The notes under the pieces: generated by a model
Databases searched by the model: none
Told to the model about the DNA's origin: nothing
The model's input: only the letters and a program-made list of their open reading frames with translations
Translations under genes and position numbers: made by a program
Origin: Pseudorasbora parva
Lineage: Eukaryota > Chordata > Actinopteri > Cypriniformes > Gobionidae
Assembly: GCF_024679245.1 (NCBI RefSeq)
Contig: NC_090195.1
Span: forward strand, 9,687,993-9,751,992
Reading direction: 5' to 3'
Length of the DNA stretch: 64,000 nucleotides
Part shown: positions 12,753 to 23,161 of the stretch, piece by piece
How positions within the stretch are numbered: the first letter of the stretch is position 1
Layout of the letters: each line of letters begins with the position of its first letter

Positions 12753-12918
12753 TCCTACCTTCATGAGGTTAGTTTTTGCGCGTCAAGCAGGTTAGTCGAG
12801 CTCCTGTATATGTTCGCTGTTCAATGTTTATATGTGAATTAAAGTTTAAACTCAATCTACTCATCATATAAAGTGAATGAGTCCCTTCAGAACATTTTTA
12901 CTAAATCACTTACATCAT
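12753..12918 (+). repeat. Array tail, copy 2
   Basis: Second copy of the 164-166-bp tail. Unlike copy 1 it continues into the unique right part and right inverted arm of the host transposon, so this is the original tail and copy 1 is the duplicate. Confidence 0.8.
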
Positions 12919-13149
12919 ATAGTTTTACTTAAACTCTTTGATGTGACAAAGTGATAGATTGTCAATGGAGGGACATAAATCTCTCAAATTTCCTTTTAAC
13001 TATCTTCATTTGTGTTTAGAAGATGAATAATTATATATAACTAATTGTTATGTTGACATATCTATAACTTGTATTAAAGAAATTAATTTACAAATTGAAA
13101 TTAACTTTCAATTTACACATTCAATTTATCAAAAAGTAAGAGTAAGGCC

Positions 13150-13660
13150 ATTTGTAATATTATAGAAAATTTCTATTTTAACTGTTCTTTTGAACTTTCC
13201 ATTGATCAAAGAATCCTGGCAAAAAAATTATGGTAAAATTACAGTCTCCACAGAAATATTAATCAGCATTACTAGAATGATTTCTAAAGGATCATGTGAC
13301 AATGAAAACTGTAGTAAGTATGCTAAAATTCAGCTTTGGCCTTACAGGATAAATTATATTATAAAAATATATGAAAGAGTTTTAAATTGTAATAATATTT
13401 CAGAATAACTGAACTGACTTCAGCTGAATAATAACACTATTGTATTTTTATAGCTGCTTTATATGCCAGAGTTGAATTCTGTTTGCAACACTGAGCATTA
13501 TTTTCCTGTTGATGACTGCAAAACTGCTTTGAAACACTATAAAGTGCTATATAAATAAAAGGTGACTTGATAATATTACTGTTTTAATTTTAATTAAATA
13601 AATGCAGCCTTGAGACTTTCAACAAAATAAATAAATAAAATAATTCCGGTCCATATGCTA
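13150..13660 (-). mobile_element. Copy of a common cyprinid MITE (Angel-like), minus strand
   Basis: Read on the minus strand, blocks equivalent to TCACATGATCCTTTAGAAATCATTC, GTTCAAAAGAACAG and AAATGCAGCC appear in the same order as in the fuller copy at 56369-56780. A LINE-type tail (GTGCTATATAAATAAAAGG, near 13545) interrupts it. The family name is from memory. No coding potential. Confidence 0.45.
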
Positions 13661-14728
<1,068 letters not shown>

Positions 14729-15346
14729 AACTTTGATAAGCTATTTATCCATCTGTACATCCGTAAAATTGTAAAAATGTAAATGAATGCATTTGATAAT
14801 GTTAGGTGGCAAGTTTGTTTATATCATCAGTTAGGTTCACATATAGACCGATGTGAAAATGACAGAAGTAGAGGTGAATTGTCTTGAATTGAGGTCTACT
14901 TACTATGTACTGCAGTAGTGGTGTCTGCACAACTGGAAGAAAAAAAGAAAAATCATGAAAAACCATTTCCATAGAAACTGCTATTCATTTGGGGTAAGCT
15001 GCAGATAGATGTTATTTAATTACATTTTCCTTGAGAGTCCATAGGTTAAAGTGTATGACATAACACAGCTGACAAAAACACTTCAACATAACCAATTAAA
15101 TAAAATGTCTTGTTGTTGTAAGGATCTCAGAGAGGTTACAGAGCAGTAAACATTTCAATATCAGGTTGTTGAAAGTAAATCAAATAAAAACAGGTTCAAG
15201 GCAAACATGAAAAAGCATACATAGAAATATATAATAAATATATAATAAATATATAATCTACAACACAGTAAATATATATGCACTGTAAAAAATACTGTTA
15301 ATTTAACTTAAAAAAAGTAAGTAACTTGCACAAAAATGCTTTTTAA
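14729..15346. other. No gene recognised
   Basis: AT-rich sequence. A CACTGTAAAAAATACTG block near 15279-15300 with TTAACTTA is a fragment of a repeat type also seen at 63575-63735. Nothing else is supported. Confidence 0.3.
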
Positions 15347-15717
15347 TAATGCACAAAATGCCTCTTAAACCACACTGTAAAAAATCATTAAAAAAAAGTT
15401 GCCTTAAAATTTTGATTTTATTGAAATTAAAAATTTGAGTTGATACAATGAGGGAAATTGGTTTAATAAATAGAAACTAGAAATATTATTGTATCTGAAC
15501 CACATAAAATGTGATAAATCACAAATAAAATATACACAATTACCCAATATGCTTTCAAAATCTTTCAAAAATATTTGAATAAAGGTGGATTCTCAAAAAT
15601 GTTCATTATATTAACTCAAATTTTTAATTTCATGAAACTTAAAAAAATTTAGGCAACCAGGTAACTTATTTTTTTTAATGATTTTTTAGTGTGGTTTAAA
15701 AGGCATTTTGTGCATTA
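15347..15717. mobile_element. 371-bp MITE with about 58-bp terminal inverted repeats
   Basis: The left end (TAATGCACAAAATGCCTCTT, then AAACCACACTGTAAAAAATC) and right end (complement TAATGCACAAAATGCCTTTT, then AAACCACACTAAAAAATC) match over nearly 60 bp. The AT-rich centre has no coding capacity. Transposase family is undetermined because no clear target duplication is visible. Confidence 0.75.
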
Positions 15718-16504
15718 TTTCTGGAGGTTGTTTTGCGTGACAGAAAAAGTGTTGCATATTTCCTTCTCCACTTTTCCTTCCCCAAACTCCACCTGCCACA
15801 CAAGAAGCAATATCAGCCCCACTGTGCATCAACCCTGAGCCTTTTTATTGACAGTAAGCAGGAGAAATTCCTCGGTTTTAATGCAGAGTGGCTCTGGTGG
15901 GAAGTATACTTCAAATTAGTCTTGGCTTTTGAAATGCTAGCGCCGTCCTCCAGAAGTGGGTGGGGCCGGGTGCTGGTGGGGCAGCTCTCGCTCCAGGGCA
16001 TCCCTTGGAACATCTCTGAGCATCACAAAGCAGACAGAATGTCTGAAGTAAAGCTTCCAGGTGTCTAACTGAAAGCGCTGAGCCCTCTGAGAGCTTTCCT
16101 TCATTCACACTAGGACTTTTTGCTTTTATTCCACTGGAATAAAACTTTGCAAAATGTGCCACTTTTAAAGCCTAAAGGCATTCCAGAGAGCCAAGCAATC
16201 TGTGATGTGCTAAAATCAAACTAAAAACAGAGAAAATTCAATACATGATATATCTATATATAGACAACGCAGGACCCCAAATATTGAAAGATCTTTGTTT
16301 AAATTTGTTTTGTCTCTTGTTGTTCATGCATTTTCTTCGGTAATATATGGCTACTATTTTCCTTGTCTATTTTTTTCCCTGTGCTCCAAATTATAACTTG
16401 CTTCTCTTCTCTGTTACATTATAGAATTGCCTCTTTTGAGCTATTTAGACATGCAAACAATGCTACTTAACAGACAAATGCCATTGCTTTAGAGAACTAA
16501 ATAC
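15718..16504. other. Unique sequence, no gene recognised
   Basis: Overlapping open frames on both strands at about 15733-16162 are GC-richer than their surroundings but match no family I know and lack convincing splice sites. It may be conserved non-coding DNA. Confidence 0.3.
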
Positions 16505-16745
16505 TTCTACAACCAAACTGATTCCTAATATAGGGATTTGGTGCTCAAGAAACATTTCTTAATGTTATCAGTGTTCAAAACTGTTGTTCTACTCTTCAAT
16601 ATTTATGCAGAAAGAAAGTTCGAAAGAACAACATATATTTACAATATAAAATTGTAGTAATATAAATCTCTTTATTGTCGCTTTTTCATTAATTGTATGT
16701 GTCCTTGCTGAAAAAAGAATCCAAACTTCTGAACAGTTAGAATAT
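16505..16745 (+). repeat. Partial Angel-like MITE
   Basis: Contains GGTGCTCAAGAAACATTTCT, then AAAGTTCGAAAGAACAAC and a TCCTTGCTGAA block in the order found in the copy at 56369-56780. Both outer ends are missing or decayed. Confidence 0.45.
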
Positions 16746-16879
16746 ATAGAAAAAAACAATGTTTAATAAATAAAATACAAATACAAATCTATTTCTTAAA
16801 ATATACAACTGCTTAAGAGTCTATGTAATCGTACAGTGATTATCGTGTTTCTAGCAGGTTATATGTCTGACAACAGTTC

Positions 16880-17000
16880 CTCAGCTTTTCATTTCATACC
16901 AACCATGTAGGAAGCACATCACAGCCATATTCCAGAAAGACAATGTCAAGATTCATCAGGCTCAAATTGTGGAAGAATGGTTGGGAGGAGGCATGATAAA
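16880..17000 (+). pseudogene. Tc1-like transposase fragment
   Basis: A short frame reads QKDNVKIHQAQIVEEW at about 16935-16983. This resembles the second-aspartate region of Tc1-family DDE transposases (DNxxxHxAxxVxxW). No third catalytic residue or terminal repeat follows, so it is a decayed scrap. Identification rests on this motif alone. Confidence 0.35.
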
Positions 17001-17896
17001 ATATATTTGAGATAATCACAACTAAATGGAGTGAAAGCGAAAATCAGTGGTTGATCGCTTTCAGTCCCTCAGAATGCCACTTGGTTTGATATTTTGTTAT
17101 CTAATGCACTTATATTTCATAGCTTATACCTTTACAGTTTTATGAATATATTTAATAATACTGTATAGTTTTCAACAAAATATATTTTGGTCATATGTTG
17201 CTCGTTATCAAGAAAAAAGTATCCTTACCAACATGCATAGTCACTTCCTTGAAAATGGAATTGCTTTAACCTTTTTTTTTTTTTTTTTTACAGTGTAGAC
17301 AGAATGGATGCTGAGATTTGACCTTGCAAAACTCTTGCTGTGAGGCAAGACATTTACTTGGAATCAGCTCAGTGACTCCTTCATCAGACATCTTCTAACG
17401 AGAAGTCAATCAGCGCTTGAGAGAGTAATTGCGTGCTGTCAATACTCAATCAAGAAATGCCTGCTGGTGGAATAATGTTAGGATTTGATCTAGTAATGCC
17501 ATCTAGGTTCACACTCTTTCTTCTGCATGAGTGCAAAGCACAGGATATTGCATTGTGTAGGTTTAATGTTCTTAAACAAAACACGCAAATAAGCTCAAGG
17601 CGTTGCAATGACCAAGCTGCCAACTTTGACCCAGAGACCTATTTCCTTTATTTCATCCTGAGCTTAGGAATGATTTCTGAACAGCGTCTTAAGTAGACAC
17701 CAATCCGATTGGTTATGCTTTTCATGACAGCCTATAAAGGATAGAGCCAAATCCCACTTCGTCATTAGCTCAAGCTGGCACATATGACCCCCTAGTGTGC
17801 AGACAGAGGCAGATGTTGCTATGAATGTTGACCCTGCAAGGAAAAACAATATAATTAGACAAAATATAGCACAAACTTTCTAAAAGCACAATGAAT
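17001..17896. other. No gene recognised; T homopolymer
   Basis: A run of about 19 T lies near 17272-17290. The frame at 17433-17696 has no recognisable domain. Confidence 0.3.
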
Positions 17897-18690
17897 TAGG
17901 GCGACCACCTGGTTACAGCTTTGCAGGACGTAGATGTGATTTTGCGGGACACAATGTGATATATATATCACACACATATATTTGCTTTACAAGCTTTGAT
18001 AATTGTGACTGGCTCTGTGATTGGCACTCAATTAGCAATTTTATAGGTAAACCCGATTTTATACTAAAAGAAATTTCCTTAAAAGTTACACTATGTAACT
18101 TTTTTTGTTAAATAATAATGATAAATAATGAGTAAATACATCAATCCTTATTCCAAAATGTGTTTTTGTCTTACCCTGATTCACTATGATAAGCCTATTA
18201 TAAGTGTTTATATTTTAGATCTGTCAGGATGCGTTTTACGGAAAATTGCATATATTCGCCACTTGGACACGTCATATCTATAAATAGAGAAAAGTCTCTC
18301 TGCACACTAAATCTCGACCCTATTGGAAATCATCTGTTTAATTAAAAAATGCCGAACAGTAGAGAGTCTGCTGGTAAAAAGTGAACACGACAGAGCTCGT
18401 AATAAGACAAGAATCAACATTGGCTTAGCTCATTCGGAGATGGCGAGAACTGTGGGATTTGAAATGTAAATGTGAAACGGAGATGCCAGTTGAGTAAGGT
18501 ATTTAATTGCCATAAATTGCCATATGTATCTCTCTAACAGAGATAATTGTAAAGCTTTATCTGTTGTGAATGGTCATTTCATTATGGGCTGTTGTAGCGA
18601 TGTGCCGCAATTTATTTTCAAGGAAGTAATGTGTCTATTAATCAGTACCGAGATAGCCAGCTTGAGATCCTATCCATCTTGTTATATCTC

Positions 18691-19376
18691 TTAAAGGTGC
18701 ACTATGTTGTATTTTTGCAGTAAAATATCCAAAAACCACTAGGCCAGTGTTACATATTTTGTTCAGTTGAGTACCTAAAATATCCCAAATGTTGCCAACT
18801 ATTTGTAAATTGTGAGAAAATTGCTATTTTAAGGACCGGGACGTCTGAGCATAGCGTCTGAGGAAGTCACCTGTCAATTGCGTCATATCTGCGCTACCCT
18901 CGGTTTCGGGTTTTTTTTGGCAGGAGCACTTTACTCTTAGCAGTGTGAACAAGTGAACGCAAGGAGTAACGTCATAACATCATTTTAAACACACTTAAAT
19001 GTATCTAATATGATAAACAGAGCTGCGTTACCTCATAATCATAACCGGAAGAGCGGATCAGTGCAGGCACCCAACAAATGTGTCCCATCCCATCATAATA
19101 AAAGCCCCGGTGTTCGCGAGGCAGGTATTTGTGTAAAAATCTGTCCAGCGGCCGTGCTCAGCTCCACAACACTCGGTCCTGCTCCGCTTCACACTACAGT
19201 AACGTTAATAACCGCATGCAGGAACGTGATTTCTGCCCGAGTCCTATTTTCCACCGGCTGTGAGGTGAAGACCACATGTCTCAAGATGCTGCGCTCAAAC
19301 TTTGCGTCATCAAACTACGCCTTTGTTTAGAATAGGCAACCTCCAGTGGACGGAAAGTTGCATAGTGCAGCTTTAA
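18691..19376. mobile_element. TTAA-flanked non-autonomous element, copy 2
   Basis: Bounded by TTAA at 18691-18694 and 19373-19376. Ends are AGGTGCACTATG and CATAGTGCAGCT (one mismatch in the inverted pair). It is homologous to the copy at 1088-1590 over its outer parts (AAAACCACTAGGCCAGTGTT; CCTCCAGTGGACGGAAAGTT) and has about 180 bp more interior. The 106-codon frame inside is not supported as a gene. Confidence 0.65.
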
Positions 19377-19559
19377 GCCTAGTCTCTAAACCATATTCAT
19401 CAGCACAGTCACACAGAGCCGAAGCACAACCAAAACAATGTTCTTCCGCAAAATGCATGCAGATTTGTTTTTTAACCGCTAAAGGGACAAAAGATAGTGG
19501 ACCTTTATAGTGACTAATCTATGTAACTTTTTTTAGATTTTTTGCAAACATTAAAAGCA

Positions 19560-20120
19560 TTTTACCGGATTCAGTGCATCTAGGTTGTGTTTGCTCTGTT
19601 AGTGTGGTTAATATGAGTAAGTGTGCTCCAAACAAACTCTGGTGCAGTTCGAATGGCAAATGAACCAACACAAACCAAAGACATGTAAACTAACCAAAAA
19701 CAAGATGAGACCCTAAATTGACAGAAAGCTCATGCATATTGTTTTTTTCTCTTTTCATAGTCGTGATGTTGGTTCGGTACAGGCAGAATCACGTCTCCTC
19801 ACATCAGACCATTTGTGTGTGTGATGGAAGGATTCCTGCCGCTGTTTTGAATCCCTTTCACATTATTAGCTCGTCATGAGTTCTCAGCTGGTCAAAATAT
19901 CATCATATGCAGGCTACACACATACAACGAGCGCATTAAGCCCAGCACACAGCGATGTTGGTGTTCCGTAAGTTCAATTTCAATAGGAAATATACCATAA
20001 AAGCTGACCAATCAGTGAACATATCCTTATGTCTTTAGGTTTGGTTTCTTTTGGTTCGGTAACAAAAAATTCCAGTCTGATACCAGAACTAAATGTTGAT
20101 GCTTTTTTCATACCCTTAAA
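19560..20120 (-). mobile_element. Copy of a TTCACAC-type DNA element, reverse orientation, without minisatellite
   Basis: Its reverse complement matches 29814-30330 and 31750-31850: GCATATGATGATATTTTGAC, then CAGCTGAGAACTCAT, AAAACAGCGGCAGGAATCC and TTTGGTTTGTGTTGGTTCAT. It runs straight through the point where the copy at 29814 carries the 21-bp minisatellite element, so it represents the empty site. Confidence 0.55.
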
Positions 20121-20526
20121 CTTGATCAGGATGTCCTAATCTAGTATGTGTCTAGATAAAGTCCAGCCTGGTGTATTTGTATTTAATAACTTTGGATGAA
20201 GACCACATTGATTTCTTTGCTCCATCCAGTCGTCATAAGCAGAAAAATCCCTCTCTTTGATTGAGTTGGTTATTTTGCCCGCTCTAGCTAGAACATGATG
20301 GAATTGCGAGAAACTCTACATCTTCCAGGATGCAGGACAAAGCTCACAATTTCGGGACTGTCCCTCATGGTGGTCACCCTACATTGTATTACATCACCTA
20401 AATCAGTTAACATATAACTATTCCACCTGAATAATATTACTGCTCAATCCCAACTCTCAGTTCCTCTTATTAAATAAGATCCAGTGTAATCTCTAAATTG
20501 CATCAAATACCTTCAGATTGTGTTTA

Positions 20527-20531
20527 GGGGG
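20527..20531. repeat. 5-bp target site duplication (GGGGG), left
   Basis: GGGGG directly precedes the 5' LTR and is repeated directly after the 3' LTR (23157-23161). Five base pairs is usual for Ty3/Gypsy-type integrases. Confidence 0.8.
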
Positions 20532-20678
20532 TGTCACATGCCTGTCCTGTCTTGTGTGCACATGTGGGTTTTGTCATGTCTTGCATGTGCTACTGTCAAC
20601 CCCGCCCTTCTTGTTATCTGATTATTGGTTTATTTGCCCCACCTGTTCTCCCTCATTATCTGCCTTGTTTGTTCCCTT

Positions 20679-20683
20679 TATAA
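20679..20683 (+). promoter_or_regulatory. TATA box of the LTR promoter
   Basis: TTTATAAT context, 28 bp upstream of GTTGGATCCTT at 20707, which the primer-site complementarity marks as the likely RNA 5' end. The two independent signals agree on the start site. Confidence 0.65.
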
Positions 20684-20706
20684 TCTCCTTGTGTTTGTCA
20701 GTCTGT

Positions 20707-20717
20707 GTTGGATCCTT
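20707..20717 (+). promoter_or_regulatory. Predicted RNA 5' end that can self-prime reverse transcription
   Basis: GTTGGATCCTT is the exact reverse complement of the primer-site sequence at 20914-20924. In Tf1 the first 11 nt of the mRNA fold back onto the primer site and prime minus-strand DNA. Length and position here fit that scheme. Confidence 0.65.
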
Positions 20718-20913
20718 GTGTAATGTCTGCGTCTTCCGTCCTCCGTCCTCCCCGTGATTCTGTTGGTTTGTTTAAGTTTATATGTTATTATTCTATTATG
20801 TGTTTTTCCCCCTCGTGGGTTTTGTTTTGAGTTTGTTTTATTTGTTATAAATAAATATATTATTTTCTGCACTTGAGTCCTCGCACCCTTTTCCCTTGTC
20901 TGTGACGTGACAG

Positions 20914-20924
20914 AAGGATCCAAC
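20914..20924 (+). promoter_or_regulatory. Primer-binding site (self-priming type)
   Basis: AAGGATCCAAC starts one base after the 5' LTR. It is not preceded by the TGG expected for a primer site using a full tRNA 3' end, but is complementary over 11 nt to 20707-20717. Confidence 0.65.
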
Positions 20925-20930
20925 CATACA

Positions 20931-22775
20931 ATGAGGACTCAGCAGAGAAGTTCTCTCTCGGTGCCAGTTCCGGGGGTCCCGAGTCCGGGAATCCCGAGTC
21001 CGGACATGGCCTGGAGGGCCGTAATGGGAGGGTTTGTGGTGGCAGTCCTGCATGCTTGGGAAAAGCACAGGGTGTCATCCACCACTCCGGTGGTCCCAGT
21101 TCCGGTGGATCGTGCTCCGGTGGTCCCTGTGCCGGTGGATCGTGCTCCGGTGGTCCCTGTGCCGGTGGATCGTGTTCCGGTGGTCCCTGTGCCGGTGGAT
21201 CGTGTTCCGGTGGTCCCTGTGCCGGTGGACTCCGTTCCGGTGGTCCCGAGTCCGGAAACGGCCTGGAGGGCTGTGATGGGATGCTTTGTGGTGGCAGTCC
21301 TGCATGCGTGGAAGGAGCACAGGGCTTTATCCGGAGCCCCGGAGGCAGTTCCGGTGGACTCAGTTCCGGCGGATCGTGTTCCGGGGGTCCCTGTGCCGGT
21401 GGATCGTGTTCCGGTGGTCCCTGTGCCGGTGGATCGTGTTCCGGTGGTCCCAGTTCCGGCAGATCATGTTCCGGTGGTCCCAATGCCAGCAGATCGTATT
21501 CCGGTGGTCCCAGTGCCGGTGGATACTGCTGGACTGGAGAAGTTTCCCCAACGCCCTGCCTGCGCCGCTGAGGCGCCCTGCTCTCCCTGCGCCGCTGAGG
21601 CGCCCTGCTCTCCCTGCGCCCCTGAGGCGCCCTGCTCTCCCTGCGCCGCTGAGGCGCCCTGCTCTCCCTGCGCCGCTGAGGCGCCCTGCTCTCCCTGCGC
21701 CGCTGAGGCGCCCTGCTCTCCCTGCGCCCCTGAGGCGCCCTGCTCTCCCTGCGCCCCTGAGGCGCCCTGCTCTCCCTGCGCCCCTGAGGCGTCCTGCTCT
21801 CCGTGCGCCGCTGAGGCGTCCTGCTCTCCGTGCGCCGCTGAGGCGTCCTGCTCTCCGTGCGCTGCTGAGGCGTCCTGCTCTCCGTGCGCCGCTGAGGCGT
21901 CCTGCTCTCCGTGCGCCGCTGAGGCGTCCTGCTCTCACCGCACCCCTGAGGCGTCCTGCTCTCCGTGCGCCCCTGAGGCGTCCTGCTCTCCGTGCGCCGC
22001 TGAGGCGTCCTGCTCTCCGTGCGCCGCTGAGGCGTCCTGCTCTCCGTGCGCCGCTGAGGCGTCCTGCTCTCCGTGCGCCGCTGAGGCGTCCTGCTCTCCG
22101 TGCGCCGCTGAGGCGTCCTGCTCTCACCGCGCCGCTGAGGCGTCCTGCTCTCCGTGCGCCGCTGAGGCGTCCTGCTCTTACCGCGCCGCTGAGGCGTCCT
22201 GCTCTCACCGCTCCTCCCTGGTGCTCCCTGCACTGACCGCACCACCCAGGAGTCCTGCTCTCACCGCGCCTCCCTGGCGCCCTGCTCTACCCATGCCGCC
22301 CTGGCCGCCTGAACTCTGCGGGCCACCCCGGCCACCTGAACTCGGTGGGCCTCCCGACCTCGGCGGGCCGCCCTGGTCATTCGAACTTTGTGTGCCACCA
22401 TGGCTGCCTGAACTTTTTGTTTTCCTCATGTGTCCCTTGTTGACCCCTCCCTTGTCTGTTCCTTCCTTGTCTGTTTCCCCTGTCCCTCCCGTGCCCCCCT
22501 GGTCAGTCCCTCCCGTGCCCCCCTGGTCAGTCCCTCCCGTGCCCCCCTGGTCAGTCCCTCCCGTGCCCCCCTGGTCAGTCCCTCCCGTGCCCCCCTGGTC
22601 AGTCCCTCCCGTGCCCCCCTGGTCTGTCCCTCCCGTCCCGCCCTGGTCTGTCCCTCCCGTCCCGCCCTGGTCTGTCCCTCCCGTCCCGCCGTGGTCTGTC
22701 CCTCCCGTCCCTCCCTGGTCTGTCCCGCCCGTCCCTAGTGGAGCGTCTGGTAGCCGCTCCTTAAGGAGGGGGTAA
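20931..22775 (+). CDS. 614-residue proline/cysteine-rich repeat frame filling the LTR element
   Basis: From ATG at 20931 to TAA at 22773-22775, which touches the first base of the 3' LTR. Two copies of a module AWRAVMGxFVVAVLHAW (residues about 24-40 and 107-123) each precede tandem VPVVPVPVDR decapeptides. Then come 24 copies of a nonapeptide of CAAEAPCSP type, a proline/leucine-rich linker, and 10 copies of PPWSVPPV. I recognise no gag, protease, reverse transcriptase or integrase motif. The frame matches element polarity and ends exactly at the LTR, but repeat periods of 24, 27 and 30 bp keep other frames open too, so translation is not proven. Function unknown. Confidence 0.5.
   Translation: MRTQQRSSLSVPVPGVPSPGIPSPDMAWRAVMGGFVVAVLHAWEKHRVSSTTPVVPVPVDRAPVVPVPVDRAPVVPVPVDRVPVVPVPVDRVPVVPVPVDSVPVVPSPETAWRAVMGCFVVAVLHAWKEHRALSGAPEAVPVDSVPADRVPGVPVPVDRVPVVPVPVDRVPVVPVPADHVPVVPMPADRIPVVPVPVDTAGLEKFPQRPACAAEAPCSPCAAEAPCSPCAPEAPCSPCAAEAPCSPCAAEAPCSPCAAEAPCSPCAPEAPCSPCAPEAPCSPCAPEASCSPCAAEASCSPCAAEASCSPCAAEASCSPCAAEASCSPCAAEASCSHRTPEASCSPCAPEASCSPCAAEASCSPCAAEASCSPCAAEASCSPCAAEASCSPCAAEASCSHRAAEASCSPCAAEASCSYRAAEASCSHRSSLVLPALTAPPRSPALTAPPWRPALPMPPWPPELCGPPRPPELGGPPDLGGPPWSFELCVPPWLPELFVFLMCPLLTPPLSVPSLSVSPVPPVPPWSVPPVPPWSVPPVPPWSVPPVPPWSVPPVPPWSVPPVPPWSVPPVPPWSVPPVPPWSVPPVPPWSVPPVPPWSVPPVPSGASGSRSLRRG
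21087..21525 (+). repeat. 30-bp tandem repeat, two blocks
   Basis: The unit encodes VPVVPVPVDR and contains GTTCCGGTGGTCCCTGTGCC. Blocks lie at about 21087-21246 and 21356-21525, separated by the second AWRAVMG module, so the module plus its repeats was itself duplicated. Confidence 0.85.
21560..22207 (+). repeat. 27-bp tandem repeat, 24 copies
   Basis: The unit contains TGCGCCGCTGAGGCGCCCTG and encodes a nonapeptide. A GCGCCC-to-GCGTCC change separates the first 8 units from the rest, and scattered CACCGC or TACCGC variants mark later units. Confidence 0.93.
22480..22733 (+). repeat. 24-bp tandem repeat, about 10 copies
   Basis: The unit contains CCCTCCCGTGCCCCCCTGGT. The first copies carry CAGTCC, later ones CTGTCC, and later still GTCCCGCC replaces GTGCCCCC, showing stepwise expansion. 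Confidence 0.9.
22763..22772 (+). promoter_or_regulatory. Polypurine tract
   Basis: AAGGAGGGGG lies 3 bp upstream of the 3' LTR, the expected place for plus-strand DNA priming in an LTR element. It overlaps the last codons of the interior frame. Confidence 0.75.
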
Positions 22776-23156
22776 TGTCACATGCCTGTCCTGTCTTGTG
22801 TGCACATGTGGGTTTTGTCATGTCTTGCATGTGCTACTGTCAACCCCGCCCTTCTTGTTATCTGATTATTGGTTTATTTGCCCCACCTGTTCTCCCTCAT
22901 TATCTGCCTTGTTTGTTCCCTTTATAATCTCCTTGTGTTTGTCAGTCTGTGTTGGATCCTTGTGTAATGTCTGCGTCTTCCGTCCTCCGTCCTCCCCGTG
23001 ATTCTGTTGGTTTGTTTAAGTTTATATGTTATTATTCTATTATGTGTTTTTCCCCCTCGTGGGTTTTGTTTTGAGTTTGTTTTATTTGTTATAAATAAAT
23101 ATATTATTTTCTGCACTTGAGTCCTCGCACCCTTTTCCCTTGTCTGTGACGTGACA
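22776..23156 (+). repeat. 3' LTR, 381 bp
   Basis: Same sequence as the 5' LTR, offset by 2244 bp. AATAAA for polyadenylation lies at 23094-23099. Confidence 0.93.
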
Positions 23157-23161
23157 GGGGG
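23157..23161. repeat. 5-bp target site duplication (GGGGG), right
   Basis: Matches 20527-20531. Because the repeat is a homopolymer, its exact length is slightly ambiguous. Confidence 0.75.

Larger units (their letters stand above)
9147..13028. mobile_element. Non-autonomous DNA transposon expanded by internal minisatellite arrays
   Basis: The left end (ACTCACCCTCATGTCGTTCC, then an arm at about 9197-9258) and an inverted right arm at about 12966-13027 match over some 60 bp: CATCTTCAAAACACAAATTA against CATCTTCTAAACACAAATGA after complementing, both running into GAGAGATTTxTGTCCCT. Between the arms lie a short unique left segment and about 3.3 kb of 52-bp repeats. The outermost right end is lost. 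The family is the common AGTTCACCC cyprinid repeat. Confidence 0.65.
17897..20392. mobile_element. Possible composite repeat region with AGGGYGACCACC ends
   Basis: AGGGCGACCACC at the left and its near complement GGTGGTCACCCT at the right may be the ends of one old element of about 2.5 kb into which others inserted. A further element with a TTAAAAGTTACACTATG start near 18079 seems to be the direct host of the TTAA element at 18691. A reverse copy of the element found at 29814 lies at 19560-20120. Nesting order is inferred. Confidence 0.3.
20532..20912 (+). repeat. 5' LTR, 381 bp
   Basis: Starts TGTCACATGCC and ends GACGTGACA. It contains TATAA at 20679-20683, a predicted transcript start near 20707 and AATAAA at 20850-20855, the expected U3-R-U5 order. 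No difference from the 3' LTR was found on reading. Confidence 0.93.
20532..23156 (+). mobile_element. Young non-autonomous LTR retrotransposon (Tf1/sushi-like Gypsy type)
   Basis: Two 381-bp direct repeats in full length (20532-20912 and 22776-23156) begin TGTCA and end TGACA, are identical by eye, and are flanked by a GGGGG target duplication. The 5' LTR has a TATA box, the 3' LTR a polyadenylation signal. The primer site is an 11-nt complement to the predicted RNA 5' end, the self-priming arrangement described for the Tf1/sushi group. A polypurine tract precedes the 3' LTR. The 1.86-kb interior has no gag, protease, reverse transcriptase or integrase motif, only a repeat-built frame. Identical LTRs imply recent insertion; enzymes must come from elsewhere. 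Confidence 0.9.

Noticed and set aside
15733..16162. Overlapping 111- and 83-codon frames as an exon
   Set aside because: No known domain and no convincing splice sites; frames overlap on both strands.
20860..22245. 461-codon minus-strand frame (SRTPQRR repeats) and other long frames over the same interval
   Set aside because: They are antisense or shifted readings of the 27-bp and 30-bp repeats, whose periods are divisible by three; they run against the polarity of the LTR element and one starts inside the LTR.
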